A stretch of DNA of 64,000 nt, from positions 716,001 through 780,000 of the forward strand of contig JBBBDQ010001187.1 of assembly GCA_037127315.1 (NCBI GenBank), in the 5' to 3' direction. The first letter of the stretch is position 1. Every line of letters begins with the position of its first letter. Shown here piece by piece: positions 33,931 through 47,226 of the stretch. A model generated the notes under the pieces. The model worked only from the letters and a program-made list of their open reading frames with translations. It did no database searches and had not been told where the DNA came from. The DNA is from Ascarosepion bandense (Eukaryota > Mollusca > Cephalopoda > Sepiida > Sepiidae). Position numbers and translations under genes: made by a program.

Positions 33931-34368
33931 ATTTGCGTTCGGCTCTGTAGCGAGTTCGGCTTCGTGTATACGTATGTTCGCATTATTGGGTACTCATATC
34001 TCTCTCTCTGTATTTTTACGTCGCGGCCTGTGTGCTTTGCTCATATATTGAGCTTTATTTCAAGCGCGCAAGATTTTAGCACATCTATAGGGTTTCAGTG
34101 TTATTGACCTAAATAAACTATAGCATTTAACCCTAAACAGTGAACAAGTTCTTATACACCTTAGAGAAATAAGGAATAATTTTCAGGATTTTATTTTACA
34201 TTGTATTTTTCTTCATTTTTCTGTTGCTAATTCGATCTGGATTATGGCTTTAAGCTGCTACCAACCTTAGCAACCATACAGTAAATACGGCTTAACCCCT
34301 TAGAGATATACGAAAATGTCTTATGTTCCTGCGTATTGTTTAATTATATAGCATGAAATGCTAACCAG

Positions 34369-35040
34369 TTTCTTCTTATTTTTCTTCTACTTGTATGTGC
34401 CCTGTCCTTTCAGGACGTGTGCGATCATGGCTTTCCAAGTCTCCCTATCCATGGCGGCTCTTAGCACGCCTTCTCCCTTTACAATATGCAACCCTCGTTC
34501 CGTAAGCCACATGAGTAGGTCTTTCAAATATGTTATCCGCTGCTTTCCCCTGCCTTTTCCCCTCTATCTGGCCTGTTAGTATCAGGTTCTCTAAGCCCTC
34601 TTTCGTCATTGCATATCCCAGGAACTTTAGCTGTCTCTTCCTGATGCTCAGTATTAATTTCCTATCCATTTCCATCCTTTCTAAAACCTCATCATTGCTC
34701 ACATGATCAATCCATGATAGCCGCAGCATCCTTCTTTAGAATCGCATTTCAGTTACTTCAATTTTCTTCTTCATCTTTGATGATATTGTCCATCATTCAC
34801 TGCCACATTGAAGAACTGACATCACATAGCGATCCAGTACTCTCTTCTTTGTTTCTAGCGAAATTGCCCTGTTTCTTAATACTTTACTCAACTTCTGGAA
34901 TACTTCTTTTGACATGCCAATTCGCCTTCGGATCTCTGTGCCGGACTTTCCCTTTTCTGTTAGAACCCTTACAAGGTATTTAATTTTTTCTACCTGCTTG
35001 ATTTTAGTATTCCCCACCTCTATTTGGTATTTTGGGCCCA
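34369..35040 (-). pseudogene. LINE-A 3' end, minus strand, well preserved
   Basis: In reverse: 'MGPKYQIEVGNTKIKQVEKIKYL' then 'LTEKGKSGTEIRRRIGMSKEVFQKLSKVLRNRAISLETKKRVLDRYVMSVLQCGSE' (34793-35040), then 'MLRLSWIDHVSNDEVLERMEMDRKLILSIRKRQLKFLGYAMTKEGLENLILTGQIEGKRQGKAADNIFE' (34445-34729). The two frames are offset by a shift near 34740. The end reaches the CACATACAAGTAGAAG terminus. This is the clearest view of the LINE-A C-terminus in the window. Confidence 0.85.
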
Positions 35041-35106
35041 TGCAGTCATGACTCTTTCGAGACATAGACGCCCAAAGCGTGTATCACGTCTGATACTTAA
35101 CTGACT
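35041..35106 (+). mobile_element. SINE-A 3' tail only
   Basis: Only the last 66 bases remain: GCAGTCATGACTCTTTCGAG through CTTAACTGACTG. It sits exactly between LINE-A and LINE-B fragments. Confidence 0.8.
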
Positions 35107-35390
35107 GTCTGACTACACTAGCATCTCGATCGCACCCGTTTACTGTTTAAACAGCTAAATACAACTGCCACTTTTATTCCAACGGTTTTTTTTTTTTTTG
35201 CATTTCCGGCCGTGGAAACTCATTGAGTTTATTTGCATTTCGGATAACAGAAATTGTCCCAAAATTAGATGAAATATCAATCGCCATCTTCTGTGTTCTT
35301 GAATATAGTCCATCTTTTCTCATTCCTCAGTCGTCTTTATGCTGAATCTTTTCTCTTACCTTCATACCATGTAAACCACAGGGTAATAAT
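35107..35390 (+). mobile_element. LINE-B 3' fragment
   Basis: It matches 3330-3363 plus 3597-3840: 'CGCACCCGTTTACTGTTTAAACAGCTAAATAC', a poly-T, and 'CAATCGCCATCTTC'. It serves as the uninterrupted reference for the solo LTR site. Confidence 0.7.
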
Positions 35391-35544
35391 AGCATTTCAG
35401 CTTTTATTATTCCGTATTTATTTGCATTAACAACAATCAAAATTTCAACACAATATTCAGTTTATTATATGAAAATAAATATAAAGAAAATCTGGAAATC
35501 AAACAAAAATTTATTCATGTGAAAAATGGAGAGTACTGATTATA

Positions 35545-36240
35545 ATGAGCGGAACCCGTGGAATTTCCACGGAAGAATAATTATGATTTCCTGGGAAAAT
35601 TTTAATTTGCCATACTACAAATGACAGTAACGTCTTCAAACATAAAAATATTGGATAATAAAATAACGATAACACAGATTGTGATTTTATTAAAATATCT
35701 ATAAAAGTAATGTTCATAGAAGCTACCTTATGGTAATCTTATATTATATTAAGCGGCGTAAGCACAGACCGTAACCAAAATACTGTACACTATTTTGTGA
35801 GAGATTTTGAAAGAGAATTGTTTTGTTTTACTGGAAAATCATAGCTCTTGTGTCCATTTTAAACAGCCAAGGTCAACATAGTAATGGCCAAGGGTGTAGA
35901 GGCCAGAAATTGTGTTATTAGACTGCGGGATACGACAACAAACCAACTTAATTTTACTATATTGTATAGTACACATACATATACACACACAATTACTGCT
36001 ACAAAAACCAGCTTATGCTGCTACTGCTACGGTAATGCTATAGGCTCTCTCCTCCTACTCTCTTACTCTTTACTACCCTCTTGTATGGGAAAGGCTGAGG
36101 AGAGCAGCGTTGATAAAAAGATAAAGGGGAAGGAAAAGCTCATGTAGAGAGTAAGTGTGTTATCTTTCTTTAGCATCGTAACGGGCGGAGGAACTAAGTA
36201 ACTAACTCACTAAGGAAGGAACAAGCAAAATTATTATATG
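35545..36240 (+). mobile_element. Element E, single-copy head
   Basis: It begins GCGGAACCCGTGGAATTTCC with the palindrome CCGTGGAA-T-TTCCACGG, continues through 'CTACAAATGACAGTAACGTC', and ends near 'AAGGAAGGAACAAGCAAAATTATTATA'. The same order is found at 51561-52622, where the first 200 bases are repeated three times. No frame encodes a known protein, so it is probably non-autonomous. Confidence 0.7.
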
Positions 36241-36930
36241 CTAAATAACTGTGAGTATTTGGACGACAATCCGATCGAATGCTAAATATGCAATACAATT
36301 TGGGAACACTTCAAATTGTCATATTTCTGCATTGATACGTTATCATAGAAAACAAAATATCTGACAAGAAAACTGATCTATATCAGCGCAACTGAACAAG
36401 TTAATCAGCCGAATACTTCATTTTTACTTCAAATGTATTGTTCTTGAAATCAGATTTTTAACTAATTTCAACTCAACTTTACTTTTTTCTTTAAGTTATT
36501 TGCCTTGTTTACTTTAATCAAGACGTCCTGATAGCGCCTTAATAATAGATCTACAGAAAAGTAAAATACTAAATCCCGTTAGCCAATCATTCTGTTGAAT
36601 GTAAACAAGATAAAGAAACAATTTACTTTTTCTTCATATCTTTTAATTCCACTGATAAATTTTCAACTTTAAACATCTACCGTAAGTCAACAAATAAACG
36701 AACTCACATCTTTATAGAAATTATAACAATAAGTTAGAATATGAACCAAATGCAAAAATTTATTTGTATTATATTTCAAAACGATCAAATCTGACGAAGA
36801 CAAATATACATAATTCTCGAAATATGCTACTAGGTTAGCTAATTCATAGATAATGCCAAGAAGAAGCTGTACATTGTCGAAAAAATAAAAAAAGAAGAGT
36901 CCAACCAGAAAAATGAGAACATTATATAAG
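36241..36930. other. Unassigned AT-rich DNA
   Basis: Nothing here resembles a gene or a repeat family seen elsewhere in the window. Confidence 0.4.
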
Positions 36931-37290
36931 GTGCGTTGTGGTGCAATTCGAACTTGTGGAGCCGAGTTCGAATTAAACTTGAATTCTTTGCATTCACTTT
37001 CGCACAAATACCCTTGGGAAAGGTATTAATCCGTCTCTTCCCTCCAGTTATGCGTCAAATATATGACAGATTGGCAACCAGTCTACCGCACAAAGCAATG
37101 GCAACCTACTGCGGGATAATCTTCTGCCAAGTCAGTTATGTCTCTTTTGAGACATGATCGCCTAAGTGTGTATCACGTACGGCACTCATCTGACTGATAT
37201 GTAGGGCACAAGAAATAACGTCTATATATAAGTCAGTCAGTTAAGTGCCATACGTGTTACACGCTTTAGGCGATCATTTCTCGAATGAGA
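36931..37290 (+). mobile_element. SINE-A with a deletion in the head, then an inverted tail scrap
   Basis: 36931-37197 is a plus-strand copy. The interval between box A and box B is shortened (GTGCAATTCGAACTTGTGG), and part of the body is missing (ATGACAGATTGGCAACC). At 37233-37290 the last 55 bases of another SINE-A lie in the opposite orientation (CAGTCAGTTAAGTGCCATACG). Confidence 0.85.
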
Positions 37291-37389
37291 TATTACCCAA
37301 TTAATATTATTACCCAGTTATTATTATTATTGTGCTTACCCAATTAATATTATTATCCAATTAATATTGAAGTAATATATTATCCTCAA

Positions 37390-37995
37390 GTGACATGACT
37401 ACATCGAATCCATTGCTAAATCCGCTGCTATGAAAGTCGGTTCTCTGTGTAGAGCCCGGAAGTTCTTTCCTTCTGAATCTATCCTGTACATATATAAATC
37501 TACCATCCGACCGTGTATTGAATACTGCTGCCACATCTGGTCGGGTGCCCCTGCTATTCTCCTCGGGGTTCTTGACAAAATACAACGGAGAATCTGTAAT
37601 GTGATCGATCCTGTCTTGGCGGACCGGCTGCAACCACTCCCACACTGAATTGAGGTGGCTTCCCTGTGCCTCTTCTACAAGTACTTACACGGCTTCTGCT
37701 CCAATGATAAGATGTAACCGGGATTTCTACTCCAACAGCTTCTTTTCTCGCGCTTCCCGCCTGTGGAATTCCCTTTCACATGCCTGCTTCCCAGACGACT
37801 ACAATTTCCAGGAGTTTAAAGGTAAGGTCAATAGACACCTCCTAACAGACTAACTCGCAACCATTCTCTCAAACACTCTTCTTATGTACCGCCTTACTCG
37901 TCTATCACCCTCCTTCTGACATTTCCTATATCCAATCGCTCTATGCAACCCCTGCACAACAGTGGCAGTGGAATGCTTCGCTTGGAGTGAGATGA
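37390..37995 (+). pseudogene. LINE-B reverse transcriptase C-terminus and 3' end
   Basis: 37430-37648 encodes 'KVGSLCRARKFFPSESILYIYKSTIRPCIEYCCHIWSGAP' and 'LDKIQRRICNVIDP', the post-RT region of jockey/CR1-type LINEs. After a frameshift come 'FYSNSFFSRASRLWNSLSHACFPDDYNFQEFKGKVNRHLLTD' and a stop at 37851-37853. The non-coding 3' end reads 'CTATGCAACCCCTGCACAACAGTGGCAGTGG...CTTGG'. This is the best LINE-B copy in the window. Confidence 0.85.
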
Positions 37996-38129
37996 ATAAA
38001 AACAAATAGATTATTGAATTTAATTTGATTAAAAAACTTATTTTCAGAATAAAGGATACTTCGTTGATATTATTTCTTTTAATATCTGCATTTCAGAATA
38101 TTATTTCCGGTTTAATGAATATATTTAAC

Positions 38130-38700
38130 TCTTCTCCCCACTAGGAAATGAATGTGACACAAGATCAAGGTTTAATGAGGTGCGCTCGAACGCGTAAAGA
38201 ACGAACATGGCACAAAAATATCCCAGTCCCCGCAACCGCCAGTCGCACTGGCCCCGGTGACGAGTACCGGTCCACACTTCTCGTCCAATTGAGTAGCGTG
38301 GCCACAGGACACTGTTCCCTGGGACTGGGCATCTCTCAGTATTATTTTTCTCAATTGCATGCCTGTCATCGGACAGAGATACAACAGAGCCGCACTCTGT
38401 CTTCGAGGATTGAGACGCAACTGAGAGATGATTTGGATTCTCACCCACCACAAAAGGTGGCCGGTAAATACTTATTTACCCTACTCTCCCACTGGAGCAA
38501 GATGTAAACAAGGTCAGTTTTTAACGTGGGTAACTCGGGCGCGAACGCTCAGGACATTGGTCAAACATTACCCAACCTCCGCTTGCGCAATAACTGGCTA
38601 CCAGACTGGTTTTTATCTGGTCAGAGATAGTCATAGCTGGTCAGACCTAGTCATATGCCACCCACCACAAAAACTGGCATGGAAATATTTAATGAAAAGT
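38130..38700 (+). repeat. Family G repeat, extended copy
   Basis: The part 38465-38670 ('CTCTCCCACTGGAGCAAGATGT', 'AAGGTCAG', 'CGCTCAGGACATTGGTCAAA', 'CTGGTC...CTGGTCAG') aligns with 40020-40405 and the start with 63575-63620. Frames of about 90-140 codons on both strands here show no domain I can name, so I do not call a gene. Confidence 0.5.
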
Positions 38701-38844
38701 TTTGAGTTCGAAACGGAAGGGGATTCATTTTGCCTCGTGTGTAAACAATATACTGTAATCACGATAAAATGTTCTCTAGGGAAGAATAAAGACCTTAGAG
38801 AATCTGATGACGTGTTCGAATACTTTTCTAAGTGTTTTTTTTTT

Positions 38845-39245
38845 TAATCATTTCACCTCGGGCAAGGCGTAAATGCCACTGATGTGCGGGGGGCTACATA
38901 ACTGAAAGAAAATTAATTAGAGGAGGGAGAAGAGGATTACAAACTAATTAGAAAGAAGCAATAGAAAGATGAAAATGCAGATGTAATGACAGTTGCAAGT
39001 AGGGAGAGAAAGGGAAGGATATACGGGGTGGGGGAAGGGCTAGAGTCAAGTGGTTAGTAGATGTGCATTGACATTGCATTTAAATGTCTGGAGAGTGTAG
39101 CCGTCAGGAAAGCAAGAATATGGGAGCGAGTTCCGCAGGCGTGAAATGCGAGAGAAGAAGCTGCAGGAGTAGAATTGTCGTCTGCATTTGGCTAACCTAA
39201 CTGTGAATGGGTGGGACCCAGTTGCCATTCTGGTTGCACGAGTTT
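38845..39245 (-). pseudogene. LINE-B 3' end, minus strand
   Basis: Reverse frame 39046-39228 reads 'ATGSHPFTVRLAKCRRQFYSCSFFSRISRLRNSLPYSCFPDGYTLQTFKCNVNAHLL', the LINE-B C-terminus. The 3' end is TCATTTCACCTCGGGCAAGG...GGGGGGCTACATAAC in reverse. Confidence 0.85.
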
Positions 39246-40009
39246 CATAAGAAATGAGCTAATTAGGCTTTCAATTACAAAAAAAAATAAATAAATAAAT
39301 AAAGATTCCTCAACGCTCTTTATCGCTTGTTAGGTTATGTTATCAAACTGAGCTGTGGGTGGGTGAGACTAGTTTGCACTATAGTTAATATTTAAAAAAT
39401 ATCGAATAAATTAAATTGATTTATAAAAACCCGAATCGCTTTTAAAGTCATGAAAGAGGATTTATATTTTAAATATATTTAAACCAGCTATGTTTATATC
39501 AGTTTACCATCATCTCTTTTGTGTATCAGAAGAGATTTTAAATTAAAAAAAATATGTAACAAACTTTAAGAAAGGCATTAAAAAGTGAAGCAGGAATAGC
39601 GTTAAATTAAAAAATAGTTTATAAAAATTACTAGATAAATATATCAGTACACATTACTACTAGAAAGGAATTGCGAGATTAATCTACAAAAAACTTCCTT
39701 AAAATATTCAAATGAAAAATTACGTTACATTACGAAATGTCACCCCCCTCTCTCTCTCCCTCTTTTCTTTTTTCTATCTTTTAATGTGCGCAGAATTTAG
39801 AAAAAATGTTTACATTGTTCGCAGGGCTTTCAGTTTTTTTCTATAAAGATATTTAAATACTTTAGTAAAGAATATTAAATAGTATAACATCAATTGACGT
39901 ATTTCCTGTAAGGGAATAGCAATAAAATGTTCTCAGCCGGAATAATAAAGGAATCGAAAAACAATTTCTATATTGGAGAGCTTGAACCTATTTTAAGAAG
40001 CGAAACCTT
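39246..40009. other. Unassigned AT-rich DNA
   Basis: A CT-rich patch lies at 39745-39775. No gene or repeat family was recognised. Confidence 0.4.
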
Positions 40010-40425
40010 TACAGCAATTCCCTCGTATTTGTGATATTTACTCATTAAAAAAGAGGGGGGACCTGAGCGCGTAGGCCTAGGTCGTTGTCAAATATTATTA
40101 TATGCGACAGGTTCAAAACCGGTCTAAACTGGTCTTAAACTGGTCTTATTCGGTCTTATTTTGGTCATTTTGGACCCCAGCCCGAAGGCCGGGGGCCAAT
40201 GTAATTCCCTCGTGTTTGTTGACATTTAGTCTTCTCCCCAACTTGAGAGAAATATGACACAAGGTCTTTTTTATTGTGGGGAACATGAGCGCTTACATAC
40301 AGGTCGTGGTCAAATATTACCTATCCAACGCATAAGCGGTGGACAGGTTTAGAACCGGTCTAAACTGGTCTTAAACTGGTCATATTCGGTCTTATTAAGC
40401 CCTCGTGTTTGTTTGACAAATTATT
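40010..40425 (+). repeat. Family G, two tandem units with GGTCTnAA(A/C)T sub-repeats
   Basis: Two units of about 195 bases start AATTCCCTCGT(A/G)TTTG at about 40016 and 40202. Each ends in a run 'ACCGGTCTAAACTGGTCTTA' then 'AACTGGTC', a short sub-repeat. A third CCTCGTGTTTG starts at 40401 but is cut off. Function is unknown. Confidence 0.7.
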
Positions 40426-40794
40426 GTTGTTCGAAGTCTATAATGTCGTATGTGACGCAAGCCTGGAAATTTCAGATGATTTTAACTTAATTTTATATTA
40501 ATAAGAACCTTTACTATAAGAGAAGTCACATACGACAAGCTGAGTATGTACTTGGCTCACTTCACTTCAATTCAAGTTGTCCTCTGTTACACCGGCGCGT
40601 CAGAATGTGGCCCTCCCAACCACCATATACAGATACCGATTTCATTATGTCATTGGTTGCCCCCGATATATAAAAAAATGTGGTCAAGTTGGTTATACTT
40701 ATGGTGTAGGACAAGCAAATCAATAGAAAAATAGAAGCCGTTTCTGTCATGGTGCTCTTCTACGAAGAATTGAGCTTTTCTTTTACTATATACT

Positions 40795-41310
40795 AGCATC
40801 ATAGCCCGGTCAACGTTGACCTGGCAACTCAGAACATTTTAGTCGTAGGAGAAGATGCCATTTTTTTTTTTTTTTACATATTTTGTTTTTGTTTGGAAAA
40901 ACACTTTTTTAAAAATATTTCTTTAGTTTCAAAATTACGGGGAAAAATATTCACATTTTTTGTTTACCAAATGACTTTTTAAATCGTCGGAATAAAAATT
41001 AAATATAAAGACTCATTTTTTTTAATAAAAAATATTTTAGTAGCGTTTGACACGTGTGATTTGAATTCTGTGACATAATTTAGCAATTATCTTAGATCTT
41101 AAATGTTTTACGGAGCAAATGTAAACAATCGACACCATTGGCCAAAAAGTGCAAAAAGATAAAATTGCTGAATTTCAACTCAAAAGGTATATGTCGACTT
41201 GGCTTCCCTGTAAATATGTGTCCCTAGAAAGTTTGAATGGCGTAGCTTAGAAAATGTAGGCGTGCATAGGGAACAGTTACACACAGACTCACAGATTGCC
41301 TTTTATATAT
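40795..41310 (+). mobile_element. Non-autonomous element with ACTAGC head and palindrome
   Basis: The head TACTAGCATCATAGCCCGG is followed by the perfect palindrome GGTCAACGTTGACC. The end reads 'ACACACAGACTCACAGA' and (TA)n. The plan (ACTAGC, GC-rich stem, AT-rich body, short-repeat tail) matches 21094-21712. Confidence 0.5.
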
Positions 41311-41326
41311 ATAGATAATTACCTAC

Positions 41327-41731
41327 TTGACTTCCGTGGGCTGTGAAGTATGGCAGTTAAAGCCAGCTACTAGTCAGGCAATTAGCAGCGTAACTATACC
41401 GTTCTCACTTATTTCTATTTACGGATTTACTAACACTTTACTTTGTATCTATGTTCTTGTTATACTGATAAGCTGCTTTTCACATACCTTCGGTTTTCCG
41501 TATCTTTTTTCCGACCAAAACGGTCACTACAACTTTGCGGCAAAGTTTCGCCACAACACAACACCACAACAAATTGGCGACGGAGATCCACAACAGTTTC
41601 CAAAAATCCCATTGAATCAACGGGTTTTCAAGGTGCCGCGCGCCTCCTCCAGACCGATAACGTCAAGAGTTCACTTCCCTGATAAATCGACCACAGTGAG
41701 ATTCGAACGAATCAAAAAGCCAAAGTTCTAA
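41327..41731 (+). CDS. Unclassified 134-codon open frame, possible LTR-element leader
   Basis: The predicted protein has a hydrophobic stretch at about residues 25-55 (SSVTIPFSLISIYGFTNTLL onward), which could be a membrane segment, and a basic C-terminus. I recognise no domain. The DNA at 41570-41590, CAACAAATTGGCGACGGAG, resembles the primer-binding region just inside many Ty3/gypsy LTRs, so 41327-41570 may instead be part of an LTR. A chance frame is also possible. Confidence 0.25.
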   Translation: MTSVGCEVWQLKPATSQAISSVTIPFSLISIYGFTNTLLCIYVLVILISCFSHTFGFPYLFSDQNGHYNFAAKFRHNTTPQQIGDGDPQQFPKIPLNQRVFKVPRASSRPITSRVHFPDKSTTVRFERIKKPKF

Positions 41732-41876
41732 ATCGCCCATATTATAACTTTTACGTTACACTCAATGGTGTGTAGGGAAGCGTTTTTGCTGTTTTTGCAG
41801 GGTTGTTAGCTCTGCATACCATCCCCAAACCTGGAGGAAGGTAATGTTTTAATTGTATCTTAGACGTGACACACAG

Positions 41877-41965
41877 CCGAAAATAGGGGGCACCCAGTGA
41901 GGTACTCACTACTCAGTTATAATTATCCTAGCGAGACGAGCTTGTTAACCATTACACTACGTCGA
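41877..41965 (-). mobile_element. SINE-C head, minus strand
   Basis: In reverse, 'GGGCACATCGACGTAGTGTAATGGTTAACAAGCTCGTC' is tRNA-like with box A TAGTGTAATGG and resembles the head of 11062-11290. No good box B follows, so it is not a functional tRNA gene. Confidence 0.5.
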
Positions 41966-42686
41966 TGTGCCCTAAAGCGCCCATATTAGAGTGGTTTAAG
42001 TTCGGGTCAAAATGACGGTACAAGTATAATTCCCTATTGCAGGTCTGATAACGGGATACCGTGGCTAAAACAAATATAAATAAATAAATATATCTGCATA
42101 AAGACGACAGTAAACGAGTTATGATAATTGTTCTTGATTTTGAATTTAAGAGAAAATCTTTCATTAATAGCAAAAAAAATCATCGATAATATTTTAACAA
42201 TATGAATGCTTTTTGCAATCGTTACTTCATATCAGTTAATTTATTTAAAAAAAAATGAACAAAAATAGGAAAAATAACTACAAATAAACTAGAAAATTAT
42301 TCCCACCCTTTCTTTTATCTCGGAAGAAAAATGTCATTAAAATTGAGATTATGCATGTTTTAAATTCAATATCGTTAGTGTTCAGACCATATCAGGCTTC
42401 CACAAATAATTCATATCTTCACACAGATAAACGAATTTCTATTGTCTGTTGCAAAAGAGATTTATTTTACTCGATCAGTGTAAAAATACTTAGCGGTGCA
42501 TGCTTCGTAATTTCAGCCGATTGAAAGAATTATTGATTGAGATATAATCGCAACAAGTCGCATAATAAAAACAGCCATTACTGATTTTTTTTCTTCCGGC
42601 AATAATGATGCTCTTAAGGATATGCGTAAATATGTATAAAGATACGGTGACAGAAATAGACAACCAAACTTCATAAGTATTTAGTG

Positions 42687-42690
<4 letters not shown>
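41966..42690. other. Unassigned AT-rich DNA
   Basis: There is no supported feature. Confidence 0.4.
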
Positions 42691-42691
<1 letters not shown>

Positions 42692-42727
<36 letters not shown>

Positions 42728-42956
42728 TAGATAGATAGATATATAGATTGTTATTTAAGGCATAGCAATCTTATATTTAGTTTTAACTCAATGAAAATAG
42801 ATCAAATAGTTTTTTCAAGTACATTGAAAATAATTTAAGCAACTTTTACGATTTGTAATATAATGATTTAACACGTGTTCGTACAATAAACGCCCATTTC
42901 AATATACATACAGAAATACGAAAGAACTGGAATTAAGTACCTATATATACACATTA

Positions 42957-43013
<57 letters not shown>

Positions 43014-43130
43014 AAAGTAAACAACAAGTAGGAAAAAGTGCCTTTAATATAACATGTTTCATTTTATCAATTAAAGAAGAATGATTTAAAATTCTAAGAG
43101 ACAGTTTGTTGTTTAAGGTATAGTAACCAT
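42692..43130. repeat. (TA)n tracts with a dispersed repeat shared with 8 kb
   Basis: TA runs at 42692-42726 (then GATA) and 42963-43010 are followed by 'GAAAAAG...CAACAAGTAGGAAAAAGTGCCTT', the reverse of 8145-8165. The same family continues after the SINE-A at 43414-43500. Confidence 0.75.
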
Positions 43131-43197
43131 TACGCGCAAATACCCTTGGGAAAGGTATTAATCCGTCTATTCTTTCCAGTTATGGATTAAATAACAG

Positions 43198-43274
<77 letters not shown>

Positions 43275-43413
43275 GGTTGTATAGCCTTGGTCGGCAACCA
43301 ATCTACCGCAGAAATTAATGGCAACCTACTGCGGGATAATCTTCTGCCCAGTCAGTCACTCTTTCGAGACATGATCGCCCAAGCGTGTATCACGTATGGC
43401 ACTTAACTGACTG
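43131..43413 (+). mobile_element. SINE-A carrying an internal (GATA)n expansion
   Basis: The head is missing; the copy starts at ACGCGCAAATACCC. At about 43198 the normal GGACAGATTGGG is replaced by about 19 GATA units (to about 43274), after which SINE-A resumes with GGTTGTATAGCC and runs to CTTAACTGACTG. The host repeat is the family shared with 7965-8215, so this is a nested insertion. Confidence 0.9.
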
Positions 43414-43909
43414 ATTGATCATTGCTCAGATGCGTGTCACGTGTGATAAAGCAATGTCTGAATATTAAATGTAGAAGAGAAATTTGTGACAGTTTAAGTG
43501 TTTAAGTGTGTGTGCCAACGAGTAATAAAACTATTAGATGTTTATCTTGAATGTAATATGCGCGAGTGAAAATAATGCATGTCAAGCATATTAAAAGTAT
43601 AGAAGGATGTGTATATGTCGGTTATGTTAGTATGTGTGAATGACAGTGACGAAATACTTTTCTGTTCAAAATATGTAGCAAGTATTGTATACATTTGTTA
43701 AATGATAAAACAATTCCATTTTTAAATAAAATGAGAGTATCAGTTATCTGACAAATGAAACCATACCTCAAACAAAATACTCTTTCTTAGATTTTTAAAT
43801 AAATTTTTAAAAACTCTGAATAAGCTTGTTGAATAAGAACATTAGATTAAAGACATTATTGTACTTGTTATACATTTTTATTTTTTCTACTTCCGATCCG
43901 TTTATTCAA

Positions 43910-45225
<1,316 letters not shown>

Positions 45226-45787
45226 ACTATCGGGTGCTCCTGCTATCCACCTACGAGTTTCTTGACAAAAATAACGGAGAAACATTAATGTGAACGATCC
45301 AGAATTGCCAGCTCAGATACAGTCACTTTCTCACCGTCGCAATGTAGCTTCCCTGTGTCTCTTTTACAAATACTTTCACCGCTTCTGCTCCGAAGCACAT
45401 AGCTCACTGGTGCCCCCTATATATGAATTTACTCGAGCCACAAGGTCCCACCCTTTTACTGTGAAATCAATAAATTGTAAACGTAAATTCTACTCCACCA
45501 GCTTCTCTTCTCGCAATTCCCGCCTGTGGAATTCCTTTCCGTTTACTTGCTTCCTCGACAGCTACAATCTCCAACAATTTAAATGTAAAGTCAATAGTCC
45601 TTTCCTATCTTACTAGCCTGCATCTTCACTGTCATGCTTCTTTCTCCGTCCACTCCACTCTCATCTGTATTCTCATCCTTCTCTTACTCACCTCCTGACA
45701 CCCTGAGTAATCTGGCACTCATTCTCATAACTTTTCTCTTGTGTAACCCCCTGCAGTAAACTGCCTTGCTTGGGGCGATATGATTAT
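45226..45787 (+). pseudogene. LINE-B C-terminus and 3' end
   Basis: A frame at 45290-45616 reads 'HRRNVASLCLFYKYFHRFCSEAHSSLVPPIYEFTRATRSHPFTVKSINCKRKFYSTSFSSRNSRLWNSFPFTCFLDSYNLQQFKCKVNSPFLSY'. It retains the LINE-B C-terminus in one frame. The 3' end 'TGTAACCCCCTGCAGTAAAC...CTTGCTTGGGGCGATATGATT' is nearly canonical. Confidence 0.85.
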
Positions 45788-45965
45788 TTTAAAAAAAATA
45801 TTAGTATGGGTCTAGTAGGTTCATACGTTCATTTTACACGTCTTACATACACTGTCTACACAATTTCATACCTAGTAGAATATGCACCATATACAAAGAC
45901 ACATGTGATTCATGCATTATGGAGTTTCCCGTACATTTAATAATATTGTTCACCATACACGGCTG

Positions 45966-46227
45966 ATAGACAGTCAGTTAAATGCCATACATGATACACG
46001 CTTTGGGCGATCATGTCTCGAAAGATGCATGACTGACTGGGCAGAAGATTATCCCCCAGTAAGTTGCCATTATAGTAGACTGATTATCAGCCAAGGCCAT
46101 AGAACCCAATCTGTCCTATTATTTAACCCATAACTGGAAGGAATAGACGGATTAATATATTTCTCAAGGGTATTTGTGCGTAAGTGAATGAAATGAATTA
46201 AACTGGAATTCGAACTCGGCATCCCGC
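45966..46227 (-). mobile_element. SINE-A, minus strand, head truncated
   Basis: It starts ACAGTCAGTTAAATGCCATACATG and ends at GAACTCGGCATCCCG, just past box B, so box A is lost. Part of the body is deleted (GCCATTATAGTAGACTG). Confidence 0.85.
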
Positions 46228-46996
46228 TGCAGGGACGGGACCGTTTCTATGGCTTCCGCGTTTCACCGACGTCAATAGTTTGGATTTTTTATCTGTGGCG
46301 CCACCTAAAACAATTGCGATAAGGATGAGAAATTAATAATACAAAGACACATTATCAGCGTGTCATGAGAGTCTGCTGACCCATTCGACACCGTATGGAA
46401 ATATATGAAAGTCAAGGATCCGACTGGAGCATGCCTTTGTATGAGCAAGCGGGGACATTTTGAACATTGTTATGAGTTTCTGTTTTAAAGTACAACGATG
46501 GCTTCTTGGACATGTGGTTATACCGAGGTTATACCCTGTTTTTGTGTCGGGAAACCACCCCCAAATTTTAAAATCCATATTAGCCACTATAATAAAAAAA
46601 AAATGTTGAAACACTAGAAAACGGTCTAAAAAACTATTTAAATTTTTTCTAGGCCGTCAAAATAGATGAAACAATCATAAAACAAAGATTTCGCTGGGTG
46701 TTGACCTCAATGTCCACACACACAAACATATATATATATTATAAATTATTATTTAGAACTTGTACAAATTATAATTTACTACAAATTGTACAATTTGTTT
46801 CGACATTGAAAGGATAAAAGATTGTCTTTTGAATGTTGAAAGAAAATATATACTTTGTAGCAGATTATAATAATAATTTGTACATGTTTTTAACTATAAT
46901 TTATAATAAATATTCATAGCTCTATTTTTATATTGAGCACTGTTTTAACCTAATGTTTTGAACGTTACTAATATTTTCTTCGTTCCTTCTTCACTT

Positions 46997-47037
<41 letters not shown>

Positions 47038-47172
47038 ATCATATAACTATGAATTAAAAGTACATTGCAATACAGAATATTATGCTGTAAATTATTTATT
47101 GTATTGAGCACTTTTCATAAAAAAGTAAATGCCAAGGAACTCAAAATCGTAAAACCTTGGAACTTGTTTACC

Positions 47173-47226
<54 letters not shown>

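Noticed and set aside
38148..38847. Group of overlapping frames of 90-140 codons on both strands
   Set aside because: The DNA is a dispersed repeat (family G) and the frames conflict with each other. No motif was recognised.
41327..41731. Host gene exon or retroelement gag
   Set aside because: No domain, no splice-site support, and a primer-binding-like motif in the middle. I kept it only as a low-confidence frame.
46363..46614. Possible transposase C-terminus, since the plus strand has a short 'GHFEHCYEF'-like end
   Set aside because: Only a few residues resemble known mariner tails and there is no supporting catalytic block nearby.
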